Positions 11,719 to 22,137 are shown, counted from the stretch's first letter. The stretch: 64,000 nt of DNA from Dugong dugon (GCA_030035585.1 CM057481.1:7217128-7281127), one strand, 5' to 3'. Made by a program: numbers and translations. The notes: generated by a model not told the origin, from the sequence alone.

Positions 11719-11887
11719 AACCAAACCAAACCTGTTGCCATCAAGTCAATTCTGACTCATTGCAACCCAACAGGACAGAGTAGAACTGCCCCATAGGGTT
11801 TCCAAGGAGCGACTGGTGGAGTCGAACTGCCAACCTTTTGGTTAGCAGCAGAGCTCTTAACCACTGCGCCACGAGGTCTCCGGAGCA
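11719..11887 (-). mobile_element. AfroSINE with target site duplication
   Basis: A short-form AfroSINE inserted in reverse ('ccaaacctgttgccatcaag', 'gacagagtagaactgcccc', 'ttggttagcag', 'accactgcgccac'). The 9-bp repeat 'gctacttaa' flanks it at 11710-11718 and 11888-11896, giving clear retroposition ends. Confidence 0.93.
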
Positions 11888-12329
11888 GCTACTTAACTAC
11901 AGCTAATTATTGCTAAACAGGAAAGGGGGGGCAGGGCCACTAAATACAGAGAACTTTATGTGTAAAATGTCTCATTTTGGGAGTACTGACAATTATTTAA
12001 ATTTTTAAAAACTGAGTAAGCCACACAACTCATTCACACCACTTGATAACCTCTAGCACACCGTAGAGTGAGTATGAAAGAGATAGAAGTGACTTACAGA
12101 TGGGAGTCTCATGGAAAAATTTGGGAAAGAGGGAATGCTTGATACAGGTTTGGAAGAATAGAGACAGGAAAAGGACTTTCCAAACAGAGGGGAGAATGTG
12201 AACAGAAGATGGACTGGGAACCTTGAGGTTGTAATTAGAAAAGGGCAAGGAGTCTGCTAGCTGGAGCCCAGGTATGAACAAGCATCGGGAACATGCTACA
12301 GAACATCAGGCCAAAGAGGTAGGTGGAGG

Positions 12330-12750
12330 CCAGATACGGGAGTGACCTTGTGCAAGCCACTTAACCACTTGAGACCTCACTCTACTCATCTGTACAAAGA
12401 GTATAGAAGATCACCCTCCCAGAGTTGATGGAAGGAGTTGATGAGAAAATGCATATAAAATACTTGGTGTTGTGCATGGCATCTATACCAAACCCAACCC
12501 AACCCAACCCATTGCCACTGAGTCGATTCCAACCCATGGTAACCGCATGTGTTACAGAGTAAAACTGCTCCGTGGGGTCTTCTTGGCTGTAGTCTTTACA
12601 GAAACAGATCACCACGTCTTTGTGCTACAGTGCTGCTGGGTGGGTTTGAACCACCAACCTTTAGGTTCGTAGACGAGTGCAAACCATTTGTACACACCCA
12701 GGGATCTTTGGCATCTGTACAGAGCACTTAATAAATGTTGGTTCTTCTAC
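12330..12750 (+). mobile_element. MIR SINE split by an AfroSINE
   Basis: The MIR body 'gtgaccttgtgcaagccact', 'ctactcatctgtacaaag' precedes the inserted SINE. The MIR end 'gagcacttaataaatgttgg' resumes after it. The inserted SINE occupies 12489-12709. Confidence 0.85.
12489..12709 (-). mobile_element. AfroSINE inserted in a MIR
   Basis: The reverse copy ends 5' at 'gatccctgggtgtgtacaaatgg'-like head sequence and carries 'tttgaaccaccaacctttag' and 'ttacagagtaaaactgctcc'. Flanks 'ggcatctatac' (12478-12488) and 'ggcatctgtac' (12710-12720) form an 11-bp target duplication with one mismatch. A CCCAA repeat lies next to its 3' end. Confidence 0.93.
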
Positions 12751-12861
12751 TATTTAACAAAAAATGTGTACCTCATTCTTCTGGCACTGTGGTATTAGTG
12801 AAGGGCTGCTTCTATTTTTCTCTTTTTTAAGGAATTTTTTTATATGTTTAGTTTCCATAAA

Positions 12862-13261
12862 TAAAGATGTCACTGTGAGGACTAAGGTGTGCCTGACCCA
12901 AGCTATGGTATTTTCAATTGCCTCAGATGCATGTGAAAGCTGGACAATGAATAATGAAGACCAAAGAAAAATTGGTGCCTTTGAATTATGGTTTTGGCAA
13001 AGAATATTGAACGTACCATGGACTGCCAGAAGAACCAACAGATCTGTCGTGGAAGAAGTACAGCTAGAATGCTCCTTGGAAGCGAGGATGGCAAGACTTC
13101 GCCTCATGTACCTTGGACATGTTATGAGGAGGGATCAGTCCCTGGACAATGACGTCATGCTTGGAAAGGCAGAGGGTCAGCAAAAAAGACGACGACCCTC
13201 AATGAGATGGATTGACACCGTGCCTCAACAATGGGCTCAAACACAGCAACGATTACTGTGA
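12862..13261 (+). pseudogene. RTE LINE polyprotein C-terminal fragment (reverse transcriptase side)
   Basis: An open frame of about 130 codons inside the RTE encodes the region after the reverse-transcriptase core. Motifs visible are ACESWTM, FELWFWQRILNVPWTARRTN, EEVQLECSLEARMARLRL, YLGHVMRR and RRRPSMRWID. These are conserved at the C-terminal end of RTE/BovB proteins. The catalytic endonuclease and RT domains are absent, so it cannot act. The frame runs on upstream to 12764 through non-RTE sequence by chance. It is still unbroken, which suggests a fairly young copy. Confidence 0.85.
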
Positions 13262-13354
13262 AGATGGTGCAGGACTGGGCAGTGTTCCATTATGTGGTAT
13301 ACCGGGTCGCGGTGAGTCAGAAGCGACTCAACGGCATCTAACAACGACAACAAA
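12862..13354 (+). mobile_element. RTE (BovB-like) LINE 3' fragment
   Basis: This is a 5'-truncated RTE. It keeps the C-terminal part of the polyprotein reading frame, the 3' end 'gtcgcggtgagtcagaagcg' and 'ctcaacggcatctaacaacg', and a CAA-type tail ('acgacaacaaa'). The paralogous reverse copies at 13.7 and 58.4 kb align with it. Confidence 0.92.
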
Positions 13355-13634
13355 CGTTCAGAAAGGTACAAAGAAGAAAATAATCACCCCTGTTCGCACC
13401 ACCCGGAATTGCCCACTGTTAACATCTTGGCAGCTTTGCATTTGTAGTCAGTCTTTTTCAAAAAAATCATTCTCGATTTTGTGAAAATGGTAGCATGTTC
13501 ATCCTAAAAGAAATCGTTAAAAAGGAGTAAAGTACAAAAAGAAAACAAAAAACATTTAAGTCTGGCCATGATTACATTAGGTGAAAATTGTTTCTGACAG
13601 CTTTGTATGCATTATAGATAAAAGGACGGCTGCC

Positions 13635-13708
13635 CCCTCTTGGGTTATGGGGTTGCTGTGAGGATAGAATAAGTTACTGCACAGAAAGCAGAGTTAGCAC
13701 AGTGCCTG
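13635..13708 (+). mobile_element. MIR fragment
   Basis: The phrases 'gggttgctgtgaggatagaa' and 'gcacagtgcctg' match the MIR 3' half. The RTE fragment begins right after it, so that insertion probably hit this MIR. Confidence 0.65.
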
Positions 13709-13712
13709 AAAT

Positions 13713-14095
13713 TTGTTGCTGTTGTTAGTTGCCGTTGAGTTGGCTCCGACTCATGGCGACCTTTCATTTAACAGAAGGAAGCACTGCCCGGTCCTGTGCC
13801 CTCCTCACAGTCTTTGGTATGTTTGAGCCCATTGTTGCGATCACTGTGTCAACTCATCTTGCAGAAGGTTTCCCTCACTTTTGCCAACCTTCTTCTTTGC
13901 CAAACATGACGTCCTTTTCTAGTGGTTGGTCTTAACTGGCGATGTGTTCAAAGTAAGCTGATGAAGTCTTGCCAGTCTCCCTTCTAAGGAGCATTCCGGC
14001 TGTACTTCCTCCAAGACAAATCTGTTGGTTCTTCTGGCAGTCCACAGTGTATTCGATAGTCTTCACCAACACCACAGTTCAAATGCAACAATATA
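13713..14095 (-). mobile_element. RTE LINE 3' fragment
   Basis: In reverse this reads like the copy at 12.86-13.35 kb: 'tgtggactgccagaagaacc', 'gaggaagtacagccggaatg', then the 'agtgacagggcagtgcttcc'-like region and the end 'ccaactcaacggcaactaac'. Coding frame is broken. 5'-truncated, as usual for RTE. Confidence 0.85.
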
Positions 14096-14163
14096 AAATG
14101 TCAATCATAGTAGCAGTGGGCTACAAGGGAGCAGGTACAATTCGGTAACTCTGCAGTTTTGGT

Positions 14164-14350
14164 ACGTTGTTGTTAGTTGCTGTCAAGTCAATTCCGACTC
14201 GTGGTGACCCCATATGCGCAGAGTAGAACTACTCCATAGGGTTTTCAATGCGATGACCTTTCCAAGGCAGACCGCCAGACCTGTCTCCTGAGGCACCTCT
14301 GGGTGGGTTCGATCTGCCAACCTTTTGGTCATTTGCACCACCCGGGGCCT
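14164..14350 (-). mobile_element. AfroSINE, long subfamily
   Basis: The reverse copy carries 'cacccagaggtgcctcagga', 'gtctggcggtctgccttgg', 'gaaaaccctatggagtagtt' and ends 'tgacttgacagcaactaacaac'. The ACAAC tail echoes the RTE end. Confidence 0.9.
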
Positions 14351-14439
14351 ATTTGAGTTGAACTCTAGGTTTCATGATCTCCTCTCCGTTTCCAGTTTAC
14401 AAAGAAACGCTCAATACCTCTTTGTGGTGAACTGGGAAA

Positions 14440-14645
14440 GGGGCGACGATCTTGAGCTGTGATTTAGTTCTACCATTTATGAACTGTGTGGTATTAGATG
14501 AGTCTCTTTACCTCTCTGAGCCTCTATTTCTTTGTCTGCAAAATGGGGACAGTTCTGCCGCCTGCCAGGATCTTGGCTCATTTCATGAGCTGATGCATGC
14601 AAAGTTCCAGGGACAGAGTAGGTCACAAAATACTGATCCTTTTTC
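14440..14645 (+). mobile_element. MIR SINE
   Basis: Typical MIR order: 'tgaactgtgtggtattagat', 'ctttacctctctgagcctct', 'tttctttgtctgcaaaatgg', followed by 'catgcaaagttccaggga'. Confidence 0.85.
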
Positions 14646-14804
14646 TCCCTGCCTCTGTGTCCCCTCTCCTCTCCTCTTCCCTCCATTGCCACACTCCTTT
14701 GCTATTTTGGTATGATGTGTTTTCATTCTCGTTTGATTCTAGGAATTTTTTGATTGCGTCTTTGACTTCTTCTATTACCGAGTGGCTTTTAGGCAGGCTG
14801 TTAT

Positions 14805-15587
14805 TCAGTTTCCATGTATTTGATTTTTTTTTCCCTTGCTCTTCCTGTTATTAATTTCTACTTTTATGGCATTGTGATCAGAGAAGATACTTTGCATTAT
14901 CTCAGCGTTCTGGATTTGTTGAGGGTTGCTTTGTGGCCTAAGACGTTGTCTATTCTGGAGAACGTTCCATGTGCGTTGGAAAAGAATGTGCACTTTGCTG
15001 CTGTTGGGTGGAGTGTTCTGTATATGCCTATGAGTCAAGTTGGTTGATTGTGCCCTTTAGGTCTTCTGTATCTTTGTTGAGTTTCTTTCTAGATGTTCTG
15101 TCCTTTACTGAGAGTTGTGTGTTGAAGTCTCCTACTACTAATTGTAGAACTGTCAGTTTCTCTTTTCAGTCCTGTTAGAGTTTGTTTTATGTATTTTGTT
15201 TTATGTTGTTGGGTGCATAGATGTTCATTATGGTTACATCATCATGTTGGATTATCCCTTCAATCATTGTATAATGCCCTGCTTTGTTTTTTATGGTGGA
15301 GTTTGTTTTAAAGTCTATTTTAGCTGAGATTAGTATTGCCACTCCTGCTCTTTTTTGGTAGCTGTTTGCTTGATATGTATTTTTTTCCACTCTTTGATTT
15401 TTAATATGTTTATGTCTTTGTTTCTCAGGTGTGTCTCCTGTAGACAGCGTATTGATGGGCCTGGTTTTTTTTGTTTTTGTTTTTGTTTTTTTAAATCCAT
15501 TCTGTCACTCTCTGTCTCTTTATGGATGCATTTAAGCCATTTACATTCAGTGTGATTTATTGATAGGTGTGAGTTTATTGCTGTCAT
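14805..15587 (-). pseudogene. L1 ORF2 fragment: endonuclease domain, frameshifted
   Basis: The start at 15587 (MTAINSHLSINH) matches the L1 ORF2 beginning. Domain marks are CLQETHL (the catalytic Glu of the AP-like endonuclease), then in another frame KRAGVAILISAKIDF and TIMNIYAPN, then in a third frame FSDHNAIKVEI, which contains the SDH catalytic His motif. At least two frameshifts and an in-frame stop region separate these pieces. The fragment ends before the reverse transcriptase, so it is non-functional. An AT-rich inter-ORF segment with a poly(T) run at 15609-15630 precedes it. Confidence 0.88.
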
Positions 15588-16045
15588 TGCTGTTATTTTG
15601 TAGTGCCTTTTTTTTTTTTTTTTTTTTTTTGTGGTGCTGATGTTTTCTTTATTCCTCTTACTCTCCTGGGCTGAATTCCTTTTGTTAGTGGATTTTTTTT
15701 CTTTTCATTTCTTTTGTTTTTGTAGATTTTGTGTTTACTGAGACTTTATGTTTTTCTTCTTTATTTTGATGAGTAGGTTTGTTAACTTTCTTTGTGGTTA
15801 CCTTGAAATTTACCCCTATCTTCCTAAGTCTGAACCAGTCTTTTATTACTTGATATTGCCTTGACTTCCTCTCCATTTGAAAGTTCTATACCTACATAGT
15901 TTATTCCCTCTTTTATTGTTCTGATGTTGTTGTCATTTACAAATTGACCTCTCTGGTACCCGGTTGTAAATCTTTAAGTTTTGTTTTATCCTTGAGGTTC
16001 ATTACCTAGGTTGGTATCTGGTTTATGCTATCTTGTGTCCTAGAT

Positions 16046-16997
16046 TCAGGCTGTTGTCTGATGTTGGTTCTCTAACCAAAGGACTTCTTTTAATAATTCT
16101 TGTAAGTTTGGTTTGGTTTTTACATATTCCCTTAATTTCTGTTTGTCTGGAAATGTCCTAATTTCACCATCATATTTGAGTGAGAGTTTTGCAGGACGTA
16201 TTATTCTTGGCTGGCCTTTTTTTCTTTCTTTCAAGGTTTATATACATCACCTCATTGCTGTCTTGCTTGCATGGTTTCTACCGAGTAATCAGAGCTTAGT
16301 CTTATTGTTTCCCCTCTGTATGTGACTTTGTTTTTCTCAAGCTGGTCTCAGGATTCTTTCTTCATCTTTGGTTTTAGCAAGTGTGGTTATGATATATCTT
16401 GATGATTTCTTTTGGGATCTATCCTATATGGGATATGTTGACCTCCTTGGATGATCAGCTTTTCATCTTTCATGATATTAGGGAAGTTTTCTGTCAGAAA
16501 TTCTTCAATGAGCCTCTCTGTGTTTTCTGTTTTCTTCCCCCGTTCTGGAACTCCGATCACATGCAGATTTTTGCCTTTGATTGTACTCCGCATTGTTCTC
16601 AGGGTTTCTTTATTTTTCTTTGTTCTTTTCTCTGATTTTTCCTCAAAGTGGTATCCAAGTATTTGTCTTCAATTTCGCTGATCCTGTCTTTCATTGTTTC
16701 AGATTTATCCCTTAGACCTTCTGTGGCTCTGTCCATTTCTGAGATCTTGTTGTTTTTGTGTGATTTCTAGTTGTTTGTTTGTCTTGACATTTTGTTTCTG
16801 TATTATTTTCTTGAATTCTTCCACTGCTCTGTCTTTTCCATGATTCTGTCTAGTTTTTCCTTATTTTTGTCCATGTTTTCCTTCATCTCTTGGAGAACCC
16901 TGAATATTAGAGTTTTGAGTTCCCCAGGTAGTTCCAGAGCCTTTTCTTCTACCGGAAGGTTATCTGGTGTTTCATTCTGGACACTTTCTGGAGCCAT
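16046..16997 (-). pseudogene. L1 ORF1 (RNA-binding chaperone), broken
   Basis: The start at 16997 gives MAPESVQNETPDNLPVEEK, a likely N terminus, followed by a charged, coiled-coil-like stretch (LQEMKENMDKNKEKLDRIMEK). Further on, in other frames, are NLHVIGVPERGKKTENTERL with ENFPNIMKDE (the RRM domain) and PAKLSLKYDGEIRTFPDKQK with LREYVKTKPNLQELL (the C-terminal domain). All three normal ORF1p parts are present but separated by frameshifts and stops, so no full protein can be made. Confidence 0.88.
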
Positions 16998-17945
16998 CCA
17001 GTCCTGTTTTTTTTTTTTTATATTTTCATATTGTTTTCATATTGTCGGCTGTCTTTGGGACATTCGGGAATTATTTTCTTCATTTATTGATTGTAGATTT
17101 GTTTGTTTCATCATGCTTTTTTGTTTTATTTGGTTATGTCTGGGCAGGCCGGTTGGGCGTTCTTTGTTGCTTGCTAGTCTGTGGGCACAATACTTTTTAC
17201 CACCTTGTCCAGGTGGCCAGGGCCAGTCACTCAGCTATGGTTCAGCAGGGTAGGTCCAATGGAGGGGGTGGGGTGGTGTTGGGTCACTGGGGCTGACAGG
17301 GTAGGGCCAGGGGCAGTGCAGGGTGGGGTGCAGTGGTCTGCACCTGTGCCACTTGGGGGTGCGGTGCTCAGTGTGCGGTGCAGATAGGCAGGAGGGAAGG
17401 GGGAGGATGTGATGTGTGGAGCTAAGTGAGTGTGGGAGAGAAGAGAAAGAAGAGAGAGAAACAGAAGCCAAAAGAAAAAAAAAGGTGCTGAGGGAACCCG
17501 CTGTTGGAGTGGTTCAGACCTAGGGAAGCCATGTGCTGGTGGCTTTCTAGACAGGCAGTGTGGCATAGCCTATCAAGAAGGGACACATGTGGCACATGTG
17601 GCTAGATGTGTGGGAGAAAGGATGTATCCCCTGGTTACTGGGTGCTCTGTCTCCTGCTGAGAGCTCTATGAAGTTGCCCTCCTGTACTCCCTGTCTGCTG
17701 TTCTTGGTGGCTGAGGGGTCCATGATGGGGAGTCTGTAGCTCTCCACGCCATAGCTCTCCTCATTCTCTGTTCTTTGTCAGTTTCTTATTCCATTCAGTG
17801 CTTGGTTGAATTCTTTATCCCTTCGTTTGATGCTTAGGGTTCCAGGATTGATGTTTCTTTCTGTTTTACTTAGTTTTTCGGGTCTTTGCTATAGAGACAC
17901 GGCATGGTGCTTCTGTCTATAGCGCCATGTTGGCTCTGCCCTCCT
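16998..17945 (-). promoter_or_regulatory. L1 5' untranslated region
   Basis: About 950 bases upstream of the ORF1 ATG. The first part (from 17945) carries the 'agccaacatggcgctatag' box. The part nearer ORF1 is G/C-rich on the reverse strand. L1 5'UTRs hold an internal Pol II promoter. Whether this one is active cannot be told from sequence. Confidence 0.7.
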
Positions 17946-17954
17946 CCTCTCCTG

Positions 17955-18400
17955 TTTTGGTGTAGATTTAGCAACTCGAATTGCAGAAAATTTTCAGCCA
18001 AGTCCTCCTAGTTACATTTTAAACTTTCTTTTCCTGAGACTGTATACGCTGAACCGGCGTTAGCGAGTATTGATTGGACATCTGTGTTCAACAGTGGACC
18101 AAGAAGAAGTGCACGTGTTGGCTGCTTATGGTTAACAGCTCAGCTGAAGGCAGGAAGCAAATTAGCTGTTAGAAGGTGGTTCTTTGCACCTGAAATTCCT
18201 TATTGCTTTAAAACCATTTTGGAAATGCATCCTTTAACTGTATGAACTAAGATGAACATCCTGGGCAACTGGAAGTTGAATCCACTTGGTGAGGAACTTA
18301 TTTTGCTTTGTGATTAAAAAATCTGTCGCTGCCTTGTTCCTTGAGCTTTGCTAAAATTTGCTGTAGCTTCTTTTTACCATAAATCAGGTGTCAAGTAAAG
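17955..18400. other. Unannotated unique sequence
   Basis: No repeat or exon recognised. Two forward A/T-rich phrases resemble conserved non-coding DNA but nothing definite can be said. Confidence 0.4.
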
Positions 18401-18935
18401 ACTGTGTGTGTGTTTATGATCATTATGTGGTATTAAAGAGTTGCCTTGAATTCCAGAATGCAAACAAGAGTGTTGCATATTCCTCTACCTGCAAAGCAAT
18501 TAAATTATTGTCTGACATGTTTATAGCTCCAGAACCAGTAATCAGCTTTCAGTCTGAATAGGGGACGTGGTGTCATAATCCAGCGCTTTGCTGAGAGGTT
18601 CATATTTAGCATTTGATAATTTAAATAATACTGAGCGAGCACAGCCACACTTCTTGGCAATTGCATCAGAGTAATCAAAAGAATGCAATGCAAAGACTGT
18701 TATTTTGTAAATAATTTTGTATTCCTGAATAGTTTTCACTTCCTTGTTAACCTCTGCTGCCCTTGTTGAATAAACTAGAAAAATCATAGTTGCCTCTAAA
18801 GTCACAAGTATTGTGTCTCTCTTTGTTCTCTTTTCCTTCTTCCCAGGGAAACAGTATCTGAGCAATCTCCAAATTTTCATGAGATTGTGAAAGGCCTGCC
18901 GTGAACCATAGAAAAACAAAAGTCCCCCCCTCAAA
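18400..18935. promoter_or_regulatory. Candidate conserved non-coding block
   Basis: Repeat-free, A/T-rich DNA with 'gcaaagcaattaaattattg', 'catttgataatttaaataat' and 'gaatgcaatgcaaag' (octamer-like). A reverse frame of 130 codons spans 18542-18934 but shows no domain. It is more likely a by-product of low stop density in one frame. Enhancer function is inference. Confidence 0.33.
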
Positions 18936-19995
18936 GGAACCTTCTTCTTGTGAGATGCCTTTATGTATTGGAGATCAATTTTCTGATAAGATTCTCTGTT
19001 CCTGAAGAATATTTGGTAATTTTAGCAAAAGTAAGTACTTGCCACAGGAATAGTGAATCCCAAGTTAATGCCCAATAATGCCACCAGCTAAATGAAATAA
19101 AATACAGAAATAGGCTGCTCTCTCCAACATCCTTTCCCCCAAAATGTGGTTTATTGGATGACTTCAGGATTTTATTGTTTGGTACTTTCTAGCTATCAAG
19201 TTTCTTTACAGAACTTGTTTACTTCAGAGCAAAGTACCCCAGTTGGTTTCCAAACATGTTTGAATCCTTAGTAATAACTTCACATTGCTGCTGTTTCTGT
19301 CATTTCCCATCCCCTTTTCCCTCCCCTTCCCCATGGACCAAAACAAGCACAGATACTCCCATCTTTTGCTGCCCTGGAGACCATAGGCCCCAGGGAAGTA
19401 TACATATTCTTCCATCAGTTATTTTTGTCTTACAGTACCCTTTTGCATGGCTTTATAACCTTGGCCAACATGACCTGCCTAAGCCTATCTCAGCCACTGT
19501 GTCAGAAAGGTCAAATGCCACCGTCCATTTTTACTGTGTCTCTCCAAGACTTGCCTTGCCACCTGAAGTGCTGATTGATTGCAAATGTTGTACATGTCAG
19601 CCTATACACATCTTCAGAGGCAGTTCACCCTACTTTAGAAAGGTATTTCCTGACAGACGCTGTTTAAAACTGACTTAAATAAAAATATTTAGGTCAATTT
19701 CTTAATGTTTCTAATTCCATTGAGAATCTTCCCAGGGAAGGAAACGGAGTTATAGGGTGGAGATGTGTGTCTTTACCCTGGGTTTATTTAGATTCAGCAC
19801 AGCTTGCCACACGCAAGTCTTTCTGCATGCTCACACTTGTAGCTGGAGAATAGCAGAGTCATGTTCCCATTTGTATTTTAAATGTGTCCTGGGAAACATG
19901 GCCTTGAAACTGTCCAAATACCCATTTGAGAGGCCTTTCTTTCCTCTGAAGAAGAGCCCTAACCTTTGCCAGCTACAGTGCTAGATAATTCTCAT
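18936..19995. other. Unannotated stretch
   Basis: No gene or clear repeat. A forward frame of 140 codons at 19256-19678 is Cys/Ser/Pro-rich without a recognisable domain; the first part is low-complexity 'ccccttttccctccccttcc' sequence. Confidence 0.45.
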
Positions 19996-19999
19996 CTGC

Positions 20000-20155
20000 A
20001 ATGTGTTCCAACTCTCCCAACAGCTATGTGCTCCATCAATCCACATTTTCCAGATGTTGACACTAAAGATTAGAGGTGAGCTTACTTGTCCATAGTCACA
20101 CTGTAAGGCAGGGGAGTTGAGATCAAAAGCAAGTCTTGCAGCCCATTAGTCCATA
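20000..20155 (-). mobile_element. MIR SINE
   Basis: The reverse MIR phrases 'ccacattttccagatgttga', 'actaaagattagaggtgagc' and 'cttacttgtccatagtcaca' correspond to the usual 'cattttacagatgaggaaac...aggttaagtaacttgcccaaggtcaca'. Confidence 0.75.
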
Positions 20156-20925
20156 CTCTCTGTTCACCTCCTCACGTGCTAATATATACCTCGGCGTATG
20201 TATTAACAAATGTTCTGCGGATGTGTAATGTGTTAGGTATATCTGCAGGCTTGGCTTTTGGTCAACTTTTATCACTCCTGAATCTTTCTTAACTCTGGTA
20301 CGTTTGATCGTGAAGACGATTACCGGTACTGGAGTGGCAACGACACAGCCATACACAGTGATCTGAGCAGGTGAATAACTCAGAAATTCACAGGGTTATG
20401 TGCTCTAAAGTGAGCCTTTGGTTTAATCTTCCTCTTCCATCCACTGTCTAGCTCTGCTGGTCAGAAATTATCCAAATCTCATAGCACTGTATTTGAGTTT
20501 ACTTTAGTTCATTCTAGTTTCTAACAACTTTAATGATTAAGTTAATAAAGGAGAGAGATTAAACATCTCTGGGTGGGGTGAACACAATCCCTTGTGTCTC
20601 TGTCTCTTGGATCTTATTGAACTATTCCAGATGTCCTACCTGCTGTGTGGGTTTAATACTACCAACCACAGAGGGGACTTGAGAGAAGGTTTTTGTTTGT
20701 GGGGTTATGGTTCCAGAATGTTCCCTCACAAAGTGACCTCTAAGAAATGGAGTCATGGAGTTCAAGGAGCAATCACCAAAACACAAATTGGCAGCCTCTA
20801 AGGAGGTCACGAGCAGGGATCCAGGCAAGAGTAAAATAGTGCTCTTGTGGTAGTAAGCGTTCAGGTTCTTCACAGGAACGAGGCTGATACAATCCTGCGA
20901 ACGTGGATACTTCATAATAGCAAAT
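20156..20925. other. Unannotated stretch
   Basis: No recognised feature. Opposing frames at 20592-20801 and 20622-20939 overlap each other and have no domain. Confidence 0.45.
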
Positions 20926-20929
20926 GTAA

Positions 20930-21350
20930 CGGTTTTCATTTGTTTTAATTCCGTGATTTGTTCTGTTAATAAAAATGTCTATTTAGGCTATTTAAGACGC
21001 CCACTAAACTTCTATACTATTAATTTCATGGAAAAATTCCAACAGAACTATATTAGTTTTTCCCCCATTAAGGTAACATTATGGACTTTTAATGGAGCTC
21101 TCAGCTATAATCGTTTTTATTGACCTAATTATTAAATGAATTAAAACTTGACTCGATGCCTTCAAAATTATGTAATAGAGTCAGAGAGGAAGCCATGGTT
21201 GGTAATTGAGGGGCAGGAAGAGAGAAACCCAGAACTACACATCTCTCACATATGTGTGGTTCATCTGAAAGCAAAGGCAAATAAGATGCGGATCTTACTG
21301 AATGAATCTGCCTTTCAGTATTACGTGAAATTTGTAGTCCCAAAGTAATG
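20930..21350. promoter_or_regulatory. Candidate conserved non-coding block
   Basis: A repeat-free segment with 'ctatttaggctatttaagac', 'ctatactattaatttcatgg', 'ccattaaggtaacattatgg', 'gacctaattattaaatgaat'. Several TAAT and MEF2-like A/T motifs are close together. Regulatory role is inference. Confidence 0.33.
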
Positions 21351-21631
21351 CTTTTGATAAATGAGTTACGCTCTACGACAGAAGAAACTTCTGTTTTCTC
21401 TTCCTTGTCTGTTTCCTACTCTTTCCCTTTTTAATGATTTCTAAAAATGTTAGAACTTTAGCAGTGTGCTTAAATATGTGAAAGTCTATGAACAATTAGT
21501 CTGTGTTATAAAATAGCATGGTCAGTGTAATCAGTTTCAGTGGTGCAGGAGTGGGGAGAATAAAAACATCAAATCTCACTCTCTAGAAGTACTGCTGTTA
21601 AAAGTTTGAGACAGTTATCTGTAAATTATTG

Positions 21632-21650
21632 ATTTTTTTTTTTTTTTTTT
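21632..21650. repeat. Poly(T) tract
   Basis: An unbroken run of about 19 T. It may be the tail of an undetected reverse-strand retroposon, but I see no head to match. Confidence 0.8.
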
Positions 21651-21904
21651 GCCTTCTAATAATATTTTACATTTCTGTAGCACATACAGCAAATATATGA
21701 CATACAGGCCTCTAATCCCCTCTCCCTCTCCCATGGCAGACATCACTAAGGGATTGCTGCAGTCTTTCTCACTGAGGCCAATGCAGCCTTGGAATCTATC
21801 TCAGCACTGTGCTTCAGGAAAACTCACCCAATATGTGTTGACACATAGGTTGAAACCTATTTTGCATCTCTACTAATCACTCACAATTTATAAAGCATTT
21901 TCAA

Positions 21905-21940
21905 AGATACACACACATATGCACACACACATACTTACAT
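21905..21940. repeat. CA-rich simple repeat
   Basis: Alternating 'acacacacatatgcacacacacatac' tract of about 35 bases. Confidence 0.8.
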
Positions 21941-21959
21941 GCATGAGAATCTCATTTGC

Positions 21960-22135
21960 TCATCACAGAAAATCTGTGACAGAGGGACAGTGAGGGTTAT
22001 TAGCTCCATTTTTAACAGACCAAAACCCACGACTCAGATTAAGGAAGGGACTAAATCAGGGCACGTAGCTGGTAAGGGGTAAATTAGAAGTAGAAGTCAC
22101 AGCTCCTGACTCCTGGCCTGTTGCTTTTCTGTTCA
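21960..22135 (-). mobile_element. MIR SINE
   Basis: Reverse MIR order: 'ggttattagctccattttta', 'cacgactcagattaaggaag', 'gggcacgtagctggtaaggg', 'gtcacagctcctgactcctg'. Confidence 0.75.
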
Positions 22136-22137
22136 TC

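Larger units (their letters stand above)
14703..17945 (-). mobile_element. L1 LINE, 5' end present, truncated in ORF2
   Basis: The element reads from right to left. It contains about 950 bases of 5'UTR (16998-17945), ORF1 (about 16046-16997), an inter-ORF segment, and the first part of ORF2. Homology stops near 14703, about 250-290 codons into ORF2, with no reverse transcriptase, 3'UTR or poly(A). Near the 5' end the reverse strand shows 'ggcagagccaacatggcgct', similar to the start of primate L1 with its YY1-like site. The 10-mer 'ctcctctcct' occurs at 14666-14675 and 17944-17953, but pyrimidine-rich context makes it weak as a target duplication. Confidence 0.9.

Noticed and set aside
16771..17253. 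160-codon forward frame rich in Phe, Ser and Leu.
   Set aside because: It is the antisense of L1 ORF1 and 5'UTR; hydrophobic composition is an antisense artefact.
19256..19678. 140-codon forward frame as a small protein gene.
   Set aside because: Low-complexity pyrimidine-rich part, no domain, no splice or promoter context.
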